Shown: positions 24,940 through 35,058, counted from the stretch's first letter. The stretch: 64,000 bases of DNA from Fen-1364 sp049515135 (GCA_049515135.1 JBEKUJ010000010.1:62001-126000), one strand, 5' to 3'. Numbers and translations are program-made. The notes: generated by a model not told the origin, from the letters alone.

Positions 24940-26931
24940 ATGGCCAAAGCCAAAATGGGACAACCAGAAGTTCCTGAGGACAAAATCGTTGACTTTATAG
25001 ACGGCAAGCTCCGCACTGACTCAGAGACTGAACAGATCCGGCAGGATTTCGAACGCACTCTGATCGAGGAATACCGCTACGAACGCACGGACATCGGCGT
25101 GGATGTCCGCCTCAAAGTGCAGGACGGCTCACGGGTCGCCCAGAAGAAGGCCTTCCTGACTGTTTTTCATTCTGACGGAACGGAAAAGGACCAAAACTCC
25201 GCCTATATCATAATCCAAGTAGCAAAGCCGGGCACCCAGCCGAGCGACCCCAAGATAGGCACCAACGAACTCGAACGCATGATTGTTGCATGCCCCAACG
25301 CTCGCTTTGGGTGCTGGACCAACGGCACCGAGACGGTGTATTTCCAGAAGAAGAAACAGAAGTTCGACACCGAAATCTTCCCGGTCAACGACTTCCCGCG
25401 AAAGGCTGAAGACGAGTCTTCAATTTTCACGATTGACCGTTCACGTCTCCGCGTTGCCACCGGCAATAACCTCCTTGCCGCCTTCAAGCGCTGTCATGAC
25501 TTCATCCACGCAAACCAGGGCGGCTCCAAGGAGCAGATTTTCTGGGAATTCCTTAAAATCCTGTTCGCTAAGATAGAGGATGAGCAGGACGAAGGCCGCC
25601 CCCGGTTCGCTATCCGCGACGCCGACGAACGCAATACCCGTGCCGGCCAGCAGGAGGTCAAGGATCGCGTGGAAGTCCTGTATCGGAACGTCAAGATCAG
25701 CAAGGAGTACAAGGGCCTCTTCGAGGATGCCGTTGAGGGCATACGATTCAACGCCGATGTTGTGGCCTACATCGTTGCCCAGCTTGAGAAGTACGACTTC
25801 CTGCGGTCGTCGGTGGACGTAAAGGGCATGGCCTACGAAACAATCGTGGGCCCCACACTCGAAGGTGTGAAAGGCGAGTTCTTCACCCCCCGAAACGTGG
25901 TAAAGATGACGGTCAAAATGCTCGACCCCAACCCGGGCGACCGAATCCTCGATCCGGCATGCGGTACAGGCGGGTTTATCGTAGTTGCGTTCAATTACAT
26001 CTCCGAGAAGATTCGACAGACCGCACGCAGGACTTGGAAAAGACCCGCGGCGCCGACTGCTGCCGATGAAAAGGAGCTTTTCCGAAAGATTCATGAGGCC
26101 GGCACGACGATCTTCGGCCTAGATTTCAACGCCAACCTCGTCAAGACCGCTCAAATGAACATGGTGATGAACAATGATGGCCGAGGTGGTCTTTTTTGCG
26201 TCAACTCGCTCACGAAACCATCGGCCTGGCCCAAAGCAGTGCAACAAGTCTTCGAAATTGGATCAATGGACTTGGTTATGACGAACCCCCCTTTCGGCAC
26301 CAAAATCAAAATCGAGGGGCAAGAAATCCTCGATCAATACGACCTAGCGCATATCTGGCGTAAGGAAGGCGGCAAATGGGTGATGGACGGCGCTCTTCGC
26401 AATGCGATGCCGCCGGAGATTCTTTTCATTGAGCGCTGCGTCCAGTTCCTGAAACCCGGCAAAGGCAAACTCGGCATAGTCCTGCCGGATGGAGTGCTCG
26501 GGAATCCCGACAATGAGTATATCCGCTACTGGATCATGGCCAACTGTCAGGTACTCGCCAGCGTGGACCTGCCGGTCGAGACCTTTTTGCCGCGGACGGG
26601 CACCCAGACTAGCGTTCTGATTCTGCGCCGCAAGTCGGAACAGCAGAAACTTGCTGAAAGCCTTTCAGGGGAGGCCGGAGACTACAAAATCTTTATGGCA
26701 ATGGCGAAGGCCGTCGGAAAGGACCGTCGTGGCAAAATAATCTACGTGCGCGACCCTGAAGGTCGCGAAGTTGTACGCCCGGACCTCTACGCGACTTATC
26801 GTGATTCAACGCTTCTCGATTACTATCCGGCCGTAGAGCCGTCGGGGCGCATAGTGAGCGACGATCTCCCGGCGATTGCTGCTCATTACATAGAAAGGCC
26901 TTCTAGCAATGGCGACCGCGGCAAAAACTAA
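24940..26931 (+). CDS. HsdM-like N6-adenine DNA methyltransferase with HSDR_N-like N-terminal domain
   Basis: 663 residues. The C-terminal two thirds are a type I methylase: an HsdM helical region, SAM motif I DPACGTGGF at 338-346 and catalytic motif IV NPPF at 449-452, so it should methylate adenine within a sequence chosen by the following HsdS. The first ~170 residues resemble the type I restriction R-protein N-terminal nuclease fold. There the usual E-x-K is Q93-V-A-K96, and no clear catalytic aspartate precedes it, so this part looks inactive and may bind DNA or partners. It overlaps hsdS by 23 bases. No hsdR is present in the window. Confidence 0.9.
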   Translation: MAKAKMGQPEVPEDKIVDFIDGKLRTDSETEQIRQDFERTLIEEYRYERTDIGVDVRLKVQDGSRVAQKKAFLTVFHSDGTEKDQNSAYIIIQVAKPGTQPSDPKIGTNELERMIVACPNARFGCWTNGTETVYFQKKKQKFDTEIFPVNDFPRKAEDESSIFTIDRSRLRVATGNNLLAAFKRCHDFIHANQGGSKEQIFWEFLKILFAKIEDEQDEGRPRFAIRDADERNTRAGQQEVKDRVEVLYRNVKISKEYKGLFEDAVEGIRFNADVVAYIVAQLEKYDFLRSSVDVKGMAYETIVGPTLEGVKGEFFTPRNVVKMTVKMLDPNPGDRILDPACGTGGFIVVAFNYISEKIRQTARRTWKRPAAPTAADEKELFRKIHEAGTTIFGLDFNANLVKTAQMNMVMNNDGRGGLFCVNSLTKPSAWPKAVQQVFEIGSMDLVMTNPPFGTKIKIEGQEILDQYDLAHIWRKEGGKWVMDGALRNAMPPEILFIERCVQFLKPGKGKLGIVLPDGVLGNPDNEYIRYWIMANCQVLASVDLPVETFLPRTGTQTSVLILRRKSEQQKLAESLSGEAGDYKIFMAMAKAVGKDRRGKIIYVRDPEGREVVRPDLYATYRDSTLLDYYPAVEPSGRIVSDDLPAIAAHYIERPSSNGDRGKN

Positions 26932-28372
26932 ACTGATCGACCTTTTCAACCCGAAGCATGACACCGTGCCCTCCACGCTGGTGTGGGCTAACGCTTGGCG
27001 TCTTGATGCCTCGGCGTTTCTACCCGAAGACAATAGTGTGTCTATTTCCGTTGCTAAGAGTTCGGGCAAAGCGCTGTCCGACATCGCAGAAGTATTCACC
27101 GTATACATCCAGACACCAATTCTGCAATATGTCGCTCCATTCGCCCACTCACTGCCATATCTCACCACGTCTGAGTTAGGTGAGTATCAGTGTGGTGAGT
27201 CCTCCCATGTGTCCCTGTTGAGCGACCCCCGTCTCATAGAGTGGCGGATAAAACGGAACACCGTAGTCCTTTCCCGCTCCGGGCGCGTGGGAGAAGCATA
27301 TTGGGTTGATAAGAAGCTGGCCGATGCACTCGTGGGTGATTCGTTTCGAATCGTTCCACGGAATAAGGAAGATGCTTTCTTCCTTTATGCGCTCCTCGCT
27401 TCTCCTTATGCTCGCAACTACGTCAGCGGCATTACGTATGGTTCGGTTGTCAATCACGCAAGCGTTGAGCAAGTGCGCTCTCTGCCTGTTCCTGACATTT
27501 CAGTTCATAACCGAGCTCAGATCAGCGACCTGGTGAGAAAAGCTGTCTTAGCACGAGAATCCGCCTACGATCTACTTCAGGCGGCCGATGAGGCAATGCT
27601 TCGGGCAAACGCATTGGGTGTTCTTGGATCCCTGAAACTTGTGACCTTCGATCCACTTGGTCAACCGGCATGCTTTCCCGTGGATGCGAAGAAGGTCCAG
27701 GAGGCTAACGGCGATGGTTCGGAACTCCGTCTCGACGCTCATTTTTACAATCCAACTGCACAACAAGCTCTCGTCGACATCAGGAATTGCGGGAGCGAGG
27801 TGAAGACCGTCGCTGACGTCACGGAACGGGCCTTTTTCTGCAACCGCTTCACAAGAACTTTTGTAGATAAGGAACACGGTATCCCATATCTGGCTGGGAA
27901 GAACATAGTTCAGGTGCGCCCAACCGATATTGCCTATCTTTCGAGATCGCAAACAATCGATCTTGACCAGTATCGCCTACGAAAAGGATGGATACTGATG
28001 ACGTGTTCCGGAACCATTGCGCGCACCTGCCTAGTGTGGAAGAACTTCGAGGAGTTCGTTGGAACTCACGATCTCATCAGGATCGTTCCAAATGCATCTA
28101 GAATGGATGGCGGGTATCTCTATTCATTTCTTTCTTCAGACTACGGGACGGCCCAAGTCTTACGATACCGTCATGGTTCTGTAATCGATCATGTGACACC
28201 TGAACAGGTTCAGCGCGTACTAGTACCGTGCCCGCCTCCGAAGCAGCAAACGGCGATTGGAGACAAGGTCCGCGAGGCTTATGAGAATCGGGCAGAAGCT
28301 ATCCGCCTTGAAGACGAGGCGCAAGCAATCTTGATAAAGTTTACCAAGGCTCCAAGGACCAGGGGGGAATAA
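26909..28372 (+). CDS. HsdS-like type I specificity subunit
   Basis: 487 residues with the two-fold layout of HsdS: two target-recognition domains, about residues 30-195 and 270-440, each followed by a helical spacer (QISDLVRKAVLARESAYDLLQAAD and a similar helix at the C-terminus). Typical TRD end motifs are seen: NYVSGITYGSVVNHASVEQVRSL and RYRHGSVIDHVTPEQVQRVL, which align with each other. It would direct the HsdM-like enzyme to a bipartite target. It overlaps hsdM by 23 bases and is two bases from the giant nuclease-ATPase gene, so all are co-expressed. Confidence 0.9.
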   Translation: MATAAKTKLIDLFNPKHDTVPSTLVWANAWRLDASAFLPEDNSVSISVAKSSGKALSDIAEVFTVYIQTPILQYVAPFAHSLPYLTTSELGEYQCGESSHVSLLSDPRLIEWRIKRNTVVLSRSGRVGEAYWVDKKLADALVGDSFRIVPRNKEDAFFLYALLASPYARNYVSGITYGSVVNHASVEQVRSLPVPDISVHNRAQISDLVRKAVLARESAYDLLQAADEAMLRANALGVLGSLKLVTFDPLGQPACFPVDAKKVQEANGDGSELRLDAHFYNPTAQQALVDIRNCGSEVKTVADVTERAFFCNRFTRTFVDKEHGIPYLAGKNIVQVRPTDIAYLSRSQTIDLDQYRLRKGWILMTCSGTIARTCLVWKNFEEFVGTHDLIRIVPNASRMDGGYLYSFLSSDYGTAQVLRYRHGSVIDHVTPEQVQRVLVPCPPPKQQTAIGDKVREAYENRAEAIRLEDEAQAILIKFTKAPRTRGE

Positions 28373-28373
28373 C

Positions 28374-31300
28374 ATGTTCGTGGTCACACGTGAGATGTAC
28401 CACGCCGAAATGGCGACGGCGGCTTATGAGCACTTGCGCGACTTCCTCTTGGACATGGAGAAAAATCACTGCCAACGCGTGGAGTTCCTGCCGGTCGAAG
28501 TTATGCGCATGACATGTCAGCGGCTCCGTGCAGATGCCGATCTGAAAGCGAAGAATGTGGAAGCCTACGTGTTAGCAGAAAAGGCAACAGAAGCCCACGA
28601 AATCGAGAGTGGCGCATTGATCGAGAAACGCAACCGGGCCAAGTTCGGCGTCCTCTTGGCCTTCTTGCCCCAGGGATTGCGCCTGCCTGCCGAGGACTCC
28701 TACGATATCCAGACCTTCAAAGCTTATGACCTCACAGGCGTACTAAAGGGCTATGTTCGCCGCATTCTTGAGACGCTGCCGGATGCGCAGCGTGAGATCG
28801 TTCGGACAATCCTAGGCCAGCCCAGCCTCAAGCGCCAGCCGATTGATTGTCATCTGAAATACCTCCTGGCGGTCAAGGGTGAAGGCGGCTCATGGCATGA
28901 AGCAGGCGCTCACCTATGGCAAATGAATCTAGTCCCCGACCTAGACATGGCCGAAAAGGGCATCGAGACCCGGATTGACCGCAATGCGCGTTGCGTCGCC
29001 GAACTCTCCAATGCGGATCACAGTGTTCTGAGCGCTATCGAGATCCTAGTCAACGATTTCGGCCTCGACCCAACTGAAAACAATTTGCGCGAGAACCTGG
29101 TCGCTTTCCTACGCGACCGAAGTGTAGTGGAAACGCAGGAATGGCTCCGCCAGATTCTCGAAGACGAAGGGTGGCGCCAGAAACTATCCTTCGACAAGTG
29201 GAAGTTCAAGGACATTACCAAACCCGGCGAGGTCGAGATTCATCTCGATCCTCTCCGCGACCCCCAGACCGGTGTGATCGCCAAGGGCCTTCAAGAACGC
29301 GGCACGAATCTTGTAGCCACTACTGATCCGCGCAACCCTGTCCATCTCAGGTGGACAACATTTCCCAAGCGGCCTGAAAATCTCGGTCACTACCTGGTCC
29401 TGGTAGTTAAGGACACTGCAGACGATGAGGCGGGGGAAGAGCTCACCCGCCGAACCGTGAAGGCAGGTCGCCAAAGTCTCAAACTTGCTTTAAAGGACTT
29501 GGAACTCGAAGACGGCGAGACGTGCGCCGCAAGAATCGTCATCAATGCCAAGGACCAGGCCGGCGTGATCCTGGCTTCGGATGAAAGCGAATCTTTCTAC
29601 ATAGAAGGGGGCTTGCCGGCCGAAGACGTTGTGAAGAAGATCAACAAGGTCCGTAACCGCGCCGAAGCCTTCTTTCAAGCCGCTTTGCGATACCGCAAGG
29701 CCCCCGCCGTTGATAGCGAGAATTGGGAAGAGGGCAGTCCTCGCCTGTATCGGATCAAGCTGAATACCCGCGATGTTCACAGGATCGTCATCAACGCCAC
29801 GCTTTACGACATCGAACATAAAAACATTATTGACCCCATGAGTTGCGGGGCATGGAAAGCGGACATGCGCGACCGCGGTGTGCTGGGAGTGCAAGACATC
29901 AGCCCAGTTGAAATCACAGCTCCGGCAATCGGGACACTTCAGAGCTTCACGGATGCGCGGCGCCGATTGTTCAATAGGTTTCAAGAGAAAGACCCCGCCG
30001 GCGTGGTCGAGGTGCTGGATCTCCGGGAGTTCAAAAAAGAGATCTTAGAATACGTGGAAGCCTACCAGGCAATGTTCGAGGAGCTGCGGGTCAAACTGTC
30101 AGTCACCAAGGTCGATGGCCAGATCAACAACCTATTGAACACAGCTCACGCTCTGGGCCGCATCGACACCCTTCACTTGACAGTCGGCTCCGCAGATGAA
30201 GCCGATGAGGCCATCATGGTCGCGCCAACCCACCCGCTACGTATGCTATGGGTTCTACAGTACCAGCAACTTCTATTCGGATGGACCGCGAAACTGGACG
30301 GCGTCTCTGAGGACCAAGCCTTTCGCCTCGTGAATCGCGAGAGCGTGGACAAGATCACTTCGCTAAACATCCCGTCCGCCGTCTCCTTCGGCCCAAATGA
30401 GATTTACATCAATAGCGACAACGTGGACCTATACTGGAGTGTTCTTCCCAAGGGCACTACCACCGACATACGCAAGGTGGTGAGTCTTGTATTCCGCCTG
30501 CTCGGCCAGAAGGGCGGCGGTGAGATCACATCCATAGCGCCCATGCAGTTGGCTGACAGAGTCTGGCGTTACCTTAAACACCATCCCTACGTTTCAACGC
30601 TCCGCCTGAACGTAATCAATCCAGGCGATGGCCTACTTATCCTAAACGCGATCCGTGAAATTCAGGCGTCTGATCAGTTCAATGACTTGAACTACGACAT
30701 CGCCTTCTACGGCGATTTACGCTATGAGGTCATGGGCAGTGCTTTTGACGAAATGACGGAGGAAGCCGTTCTCAGTGAGGGTAGTCAGCCCGAGGTGGAC
30801 GAGGCCTTGCTGAAACCCAACAGCAACGCGCTCTTCCCTAAGCTCACATTCTCAAAGCAGCGCATAAGAGAAGTCGACTGGAGGGATCTCGAACTTCGCG
30901 AGGCTCATATCACCGTTCTGATAGACCGCTTCTCCACAAAGGTACTTATGCGCCCCACGGGCGTCACTCAAGGGAGTTTCTGTCTGCACAACCTCATCGC
31001 GGAGTACCGTGCCGACTTCGACATCAAGGGGGAATCGGCAACTTGGTCACGTAAGGTGATCCCCAATCAGAACAGCGAACTCGCGGCTGGGGATACCAGC
31101 GCCGAAAGCATCTTCAAATCCGACAACGGCCTTTTGCGTACAAGCGCGTGCTTTTACGACTGGGGTAACTCAATGGAGAAGGTTCCGGCCATCCAGTTGG
31201 AACTCTCGGACATTGACAAACAAATCATTAGCAAGATTCATGAGTGCTCCGACTGGGTCCTCACTATAGACCGCAATTTCGGTATTGAGTATTTCGATAA

Positions 31301-33524
31301 TCCACGCAGCACCCCCGGCGTGACCGTGCGGAGCTATTTGATCGACTATACCCCTGAGTTCCTTGAAGGCGTCGGCCATCGCCTGATTGTCTCGACTTTC
31401 TGGCTCAGCGAGATAGAGGGCCTAATCCAGGACGGCTTGAAGAAGATGGGTATTCCCGGAACAGGCTTCCAGGCCGCCCAGATTCTCGATGTCCTGAAAT
31501 CCATCTCCGGCAAACTGGCCCTCAAACTCATCAACAACCCCAAGGACGCGCGGGAGATCATCGGCTTGGCCTTGACTCGTCTCTTGCTCGAAAGGGATGG
31601 GGCGCTTAAGGATGGCATTCTTATCCCCGTGGACTCTCACATTGACCTTTTCGCTGAACACAAACGACAACTGCAAGACTTGGATATCCGCCTACACCGC
31701 AGCGACCTAATATTGGCCCGAGAACGCGATCGTCGCCTATGCCTACAGCTGATTGAGGTGAAGTTCCGCAGCGGCGCGGGCAGCCCTGCCGAGGAGATGG
31801 GGCTGAAAGAGGCTATCGTCATCAAGAACGCTGACACGCAGAAGGTCCTCGAAGCCCGATTTGTGCCTCAGCCCGAGTCAGACCGACTAGACCGAGAAAT
31901 CCAGAACAAGCAACTCGCGAATCTTCTGCAGTTCTACCTAGACCGCAGCCGCCGCCACGGATTGATTGCCCCGCCCATTGGCGATGCCGCTGACATGCAA
32001 CGGGTCATCCGGGCCGTCACCGAGGGTTCCTTCGAGGTCGAGTTTGAGTGCGCTGGTTTCATCTATAACCTCCAAGGCAGCAGTAAGCAATCGGAACGTT
32101 ACAAGGACAACCAAATCCACGTTGTGGGCAACGACACGATACGTGAACTTCTGGACATTGCACCGGAGTTGGAGGACTATGAGGTTGAACCGCCCCTTGA
32201 ACCGCAAAAACCGGCACCGCAGCCCAAGGCTGTCACTAAGGCGGCGCCAAAGAAGTATGCGGACACCGAGGAAACCGAACTAATTGTCATCAAGGCCGCT
32301 GAGGACGACAAAAGATATCCGACCACTACTGAGCCCGCTGCCACCGAACCTGCAAAGAAGCCAGAGGCAGCGGTTGCCACAACGGTCCCCGGCGTGCGCA
32401 TACCGCTGGGCAGGAACTGCGACACTAAGAAGGACGTATACTGGGATCCCTTCACCCCGACGCCCAAAAAACTCGCCAATCAACACGTGCTTATCGTAGG
32501 CAAGAGCGGCGCCGGTAAGACTCAGAGCGCAGCGGCTTTCATGACTGACCTTGCCAAGGCAGGTGTACCTTCGATCGTCTTCGACTTCCAGGGTGAATAC
32601 ATGGACCCAAAGCTCACAAACGCTAATCGGGTTACATTCTTGGAATGCACGAAGGCTGAAGTCCTTGATGCTGCAGACGGTATTGATGTGAATCCGTTTG
32701 ATATCCCAGACGACCCGCACACAGGTGGGAAGCAGAACTTCATGAAGGTCGTGTATCAGGTGGCCACGAGCCTCGCGAAAATCTTCGGTCTGGGCGATAT
32801 ACAACGTGCGATTCTCCGCGACGCGATCGGCCAAAGCTTCGCTGCAAACGGCTTTGTCGCAGGGAACAAGGAGACCTGGAACAACCGCCCGCCAAGGCTA
32901 TCGCAAGTCTGGGAAATCCTGAAACATCTGGAGCAAAGCGAAGGAGGCAACGTTCGCAACCTCAACCTCCGCATTCAACCAATGTTTGAAACTGGCGTTT
33001 TCGTTGAGACCGAGGATGCGAAGTCGTTCGACCGCATCCTATCTCACACCTCGATCATCCGCCTATCCAACCTCGCGACTCCGGAGCTCATGGTCGCCGT
33101 CAGTCGTTTTGTCCTGCAAAAAATCTACGCCACTATGCTGTCGAAGGGGCCGAGCAGCCGTCTGTGTGTGTTCGCTGTTGTCGACGAGGCTCACAAACTC
33201 TCCTACGACGATACCCTAACCGAGCTCATCCGGGAAGCACGGAAGTACGGAGTCGGCATTCTGCTCGCCTCACAAAGCGTGAAGGACTTCGACCGCATCG
33301 TCTTTGACATGGTCGGAACTAAGATCGCCCTTCAGCTCGAGGGGGATGACGCCAAAGTCATGGCGGACAACCTCGGGCTCACGGACAAGAACGAACGTGA
33401 CATGGCCCGCGCCATGATCCTTCATCAACCACCGCACCGCGCCGTGGTGCGCAGCAACCATTTTGAACCCTACATTCAGGCGGACATCACGCCGTTTTGG
33501 ATGAAAGGCGACAATGGGACTTAG
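28374..33524 (+). CDS. giant PD-(D/E)XK nuclease and HerA/FtsK-type ATPase (DndH/DptH-like effector)
   Basis: 1716 residues, the largest gene here. The N-terminal ~1000 residues have no motif I recognise. A candidate PD-(D/E)XK nuclease core follows, with D1111 (HRSDLIL) and E1128-V-K1130 (LIEVKFR). A proline- and alanine-rich linker around 1260-1345 leads to a HerA/FtsK-like motor with Walker A GKSGAGKT at 1376-1383, Walker B VVDEAH near D1604-E1605, and the sensor-like stretch GILLASQSVKDFDRIV. DptH in phosphorothioate restriction has similar size and a similar C-terminal ATPase. Here it follows methylase genes, so it is the likely restriction effector that replaces HsdR. That role is inferred. 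Confidence 0.8.
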   Translation: MFVVTREMYHAEMATAAYEHLRDFLLDMEKNHCQRVEFLPVEVMRMTCQRLRADADLKAKNVEAYVLAEKATEAHEIESGALIEKRNRAKFGVLLAFLPQGLRLPAEDSYDIQTFKAYDLTGVLKGYVRRILETLPDAQREIVRTILGQPSLKRQPIDCHLKYLLAVKGEGGSWHEAGAHLWQMNLVPDLDMAEKGIETRIDRNARCVAELSNADHSVLSAIEILVNDFGLDPTENNLRENLVAFLRDRSVVETQEWLRQILEDEGWRQKLSFDKWKFKDITKPGEVEIHLDPLRDPQTGVIAKGLQERGTNLVATTDPRNPVHLRWTTFPKRPENLGHYLVLVVKDTADDEAGEELTRRTVKAGRQSLKLALKDLELEDGETCAARIVINAKDQAGVILASDESESFYIEGGLPAEDVVKKINKVRNRAEAFFQAALRYRKAPAVDSENWEEGSPRLYRIKLNTRDVHRIVINATLYDIEHKNIIDPMSCGAWKADMRDRGVLGVQDISPVEITAPAIGTLQSFTDARRRLFNRFQEKDPAGVVEVLDLREFKKEILEYVEAYQAMFEELRVKLSVTKVDGQINNLLNTAHALGRIDTLHLTVGSADEADEAIMVAPTHPLRMLWVLQYQQLLFGWTAKLDGVSEDQAFRLVNRESVDKITSLNIPSAVSFGPNEIYINSDNVDLYWSVLPKGTTTDIRKVVSLVFRLLGQKGGGEITSIAPMQLADRVWRYLKHHPYVSTLRLNVINPGDGLLILNAIREIQASDQFNDLNYDIAFYGDLRYEVMGSAFDEMTEEAVLSEGSQPEVDEALLKPNSNALFPKLTFSKQRIREVDWRDLELREAHITVLIDRFSTKVLMRPTGVTQGSFCLHNLIAEYRADFDIKGESATWSRKVIPNQNSELAAGDTSAESIFKSDNGLLRTSACFYDWGNSMEKVPAIQLELSDIDKQIISKIHECSDWVLTIDRNFGIEYFDNPRSTPGVTVRSYLIDYTPEFLEGVGHRLIVSTFWLSEIEGLIQDGLKKMGIPGTGFQAAQILDVLKSISGKLALKLINNPKDAREIIGLALTRLLLERDGALKDGILIPVDSHIDLFAEHKRQLQDLDIRLHRSDLILARERDRRLCLQLIEVKFRSGAGSPAEEMGLKEAIVIKNADTQKVLEARFVPQPESDRLDREIQNKQLANLLQFYLDRSRRHGLIAPPIGDAADMQRVIRAVTEGSFEVEFECAGFIYNLQGSSKQSERYKDNQIHVVGNDTIRELLDIAPELEDYEVEPPLEPQKPAPQPKAVTKAAPKKYADTEETELIVIKAAEDDKRYPTTTEPAATEPAKKPEAAVATTVPGVRIPLGRNCDTKKDVYWDPFTPTPKKLANQHVLIVGKSGAGKTQSAAAFMTDLAKAGVPSIVFDFQGEYMDPKLTNANRVTFLECTKAEVLDAADGIDVNPFDIPDDPHTGGKQNFMKVVYQVATSLAKIFGLGDIQRAILRDAIGQSFAANGFVAGNKETWNNRPPRLSQVWEILKHLEQSEGGNVRNLNLRIQPMFETGVFVETEDAKSFDRILSHTSIIRLSNLATPELMVAVSRFVLQKIYATMLSKGPSSRLCVFAVVDEAHKLSYDDTLTELIREARKYGVGILLASQSVKDFDRIVFDMVGTKIALQLEGDDAKVMADNLGLTDKNERDMARAMILHQPPHRAVVRSNHFEPYIQADITPFWMKGDNGT

Positions 33525-33840
33525 AATTGGAATGGCTCCCAGTATTTGGGTAGCCATTGTGAAGGATGTTGGGTCCGTGCATGCGACTAACCCCGACCTG
33601 GCAAGATCTATATGGGAAGAATTCGAGTTCTCTCCATTCCACAGTTTTAGGCCTTCGCAAGCGAAGCCGATATTCCGCTCGCTTTGAAGGTGCTTTCATA
33701 GCTTCCGCCCATGCCATGGAGGGAGAGATCTCAATAACAGTGTATCAGAATAGGGCTATGTGATGTATAATTGGCTCCTTTCTAGGCCGGGATGGCGGGA
33801 TGGCCATTTAGAAGGCATATTCAAACATTAGGAAGAAACC
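33525..33840. other. intergenic region before the SIR2 operon
   Basis: 316 bp with no convincing gene. A TATAAT at 33766-33771 may be the -10 of the SIR2-HerA operon, but a good -35 is not visible at the right distance. Confidence 0.45.
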
Positions 33841-35058
33841 ATGGGTGATGTTCAGGACCCCATCAAGCAAGTTGGATATATCCAGCAGTGTCTCTCGAGC
33901 GACAAGATGCCAATTGGCATATTCATCGGTGCTGGTTGTCCGATGGCCGTCCGTGGCGACGCAGCAGCGCCACCGCTGATACCTGACATTGCAGGCATTA
34001 CCAAGGTTGTACGGCAAAAGCTTTCGGAAAGCGCAGGTTGCGCTCCGCTACTGAAGATTGTTGAGGCTCATTTTACAAAGGATGGCCGTACTGACGTCAA
34101 TATCGAGCATATTCTTAGTCACATCCGCGCTCTTCGAGCAGTGGCAGGTGCCGAGGAAGTTCGTAACCTGTCTGCAGAGAACCTAGATTTACTCGACCAT
34201 CAGATTTGCGACATAATCCATGAATTGGCTGACAAATCGCTTCCAGGAAGCGAGACTCCATACCATCGCCTTGCATCATGGGTGGAGGCGGTTGGGCGAG
34301 AGAAGCCAGTGGAGATCTTTACAACGAACTACGACCTCTTGATGGAGCAAGCGCTGGAGGACTGCCACGTTCCGTACTTTGATGGCTTCGCAGGCTCCAA
34401 CAGGCCTTTTTTCGACCTCCGCGCGATGGAAGAAGACAAACTTCCGCCACGATGGGCACGCCTCTGGAAAGTGCACGGTTCGATCAATTGGTACCAGACG
34501 ACAGCCAAAGGCGTATTTCGCGGTGGAACCAGAAATGAACAAGGCTCGAAGCGAGTTATTCATCCCTCTCACCTAAAATATGAGGAAAGCAGGCGGCTGC
34601 CATATCTTGCCATGATCGACAGGCTCAGAGCTTTCTTAAAGCAACCCACCGCCGTACTTGTCCTTTGCGGTTATTCATTCCGGGACGATCACCTCAACGA
34701 AGTGATAGTGCAGGGTCTTCAGTATACGCAAACAGCTATAGCATTTGCACTACTTCATGGCAACATCGCCAAGTATACTCAAGCCACGAAATTGGCTTGT
34801 GAGCGCTCGAACCTCAGCCTCTTGGCGCCGGATGGCGCCGTTATTAGTGGGCGTCAAGGAAAGTGGCCCGTGAAGGACGCTGAAGTCGCAGAGACCGAGG
34901 CGATCGAATGGGTGAAGTGGCTCGCCGTTGATCCGGCGAGGGAGGATAGCAAACGGACGGCTCAGCTCCAGCTGGGTGATTTCGCCGTATTTGGCCTGTT
35001 CCTCCGTGACCTGGTGGGCCATTCGCGCCTTCCCCAGGAGTTTCTCAATGCCAAATAG
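33841..35058 (+). CDS. SIR2-like NAD-consuming defence protein
   Basis: 405 residues of the SIR2-like class used in abortive infection. NAD-binding motif FIGAGCP at 28-34, the TTNYD motif with N163, the catalytic histidine H212 in VHGSINW, and LCGYSFRDDHLNEV are all present, so the NADase site looks intact. The last ~110 residues follow the catalytic domain and may bind HerA. It overlaps the herA gene by 11 bases. In known Sir2-HerA systems the two proteins form a complex that depletes NAD+ on phage attack; the same role is expected here. Confidence 0.88.
   Translation: MGDVQDPIKQVGYIQQCLSSDKMPIGIFIGAGCPMAVRGDAAAPPLIPDIAGITKVVRQKLSESAGCAPLLKIVEAHFTKDGRTDVNIEHILSHIRALRAVAGAEEVRNLSAENLDLLDHQICDIIHELADKSLPGSETPYHRLASWVEAVGREKPVEIFTTNYDLLMEQALEDCHVPYFDGFAGSNRPFFDLRAMEEDKLPPRWARLWKVHGSINWYQTTAKGVFRGGTRNEQGSKRVIHPSHLKYEESRRLPYLAMIDRLRAFLKQPTAVLVLCGYSFRDDHLNEVIVQGLQYTQTAIAFALLHGNIAKYTQATKLACERSNLSLLAPDGAVISGRQGKWPVKDAEVAETEAIEWVKWLAVDPAREDSKRTAQLQLGDFAVFGLFLRDLVGHSRLPQEFLNAK

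Noticed and set aside
21523..33524. Calling the operon a complete Dnd, BREX or type I restriction system
   Set aside because: No DndACDE, no BrxL, PglZ or BrxC-type gene, and no HsdR was seen; only parts resemble those systems.
33566..33763. Small plus-strand frame between the giant effector and SIR2
   Set aside because: No ribosome binding site, no domain and no coupling to either neighbour.
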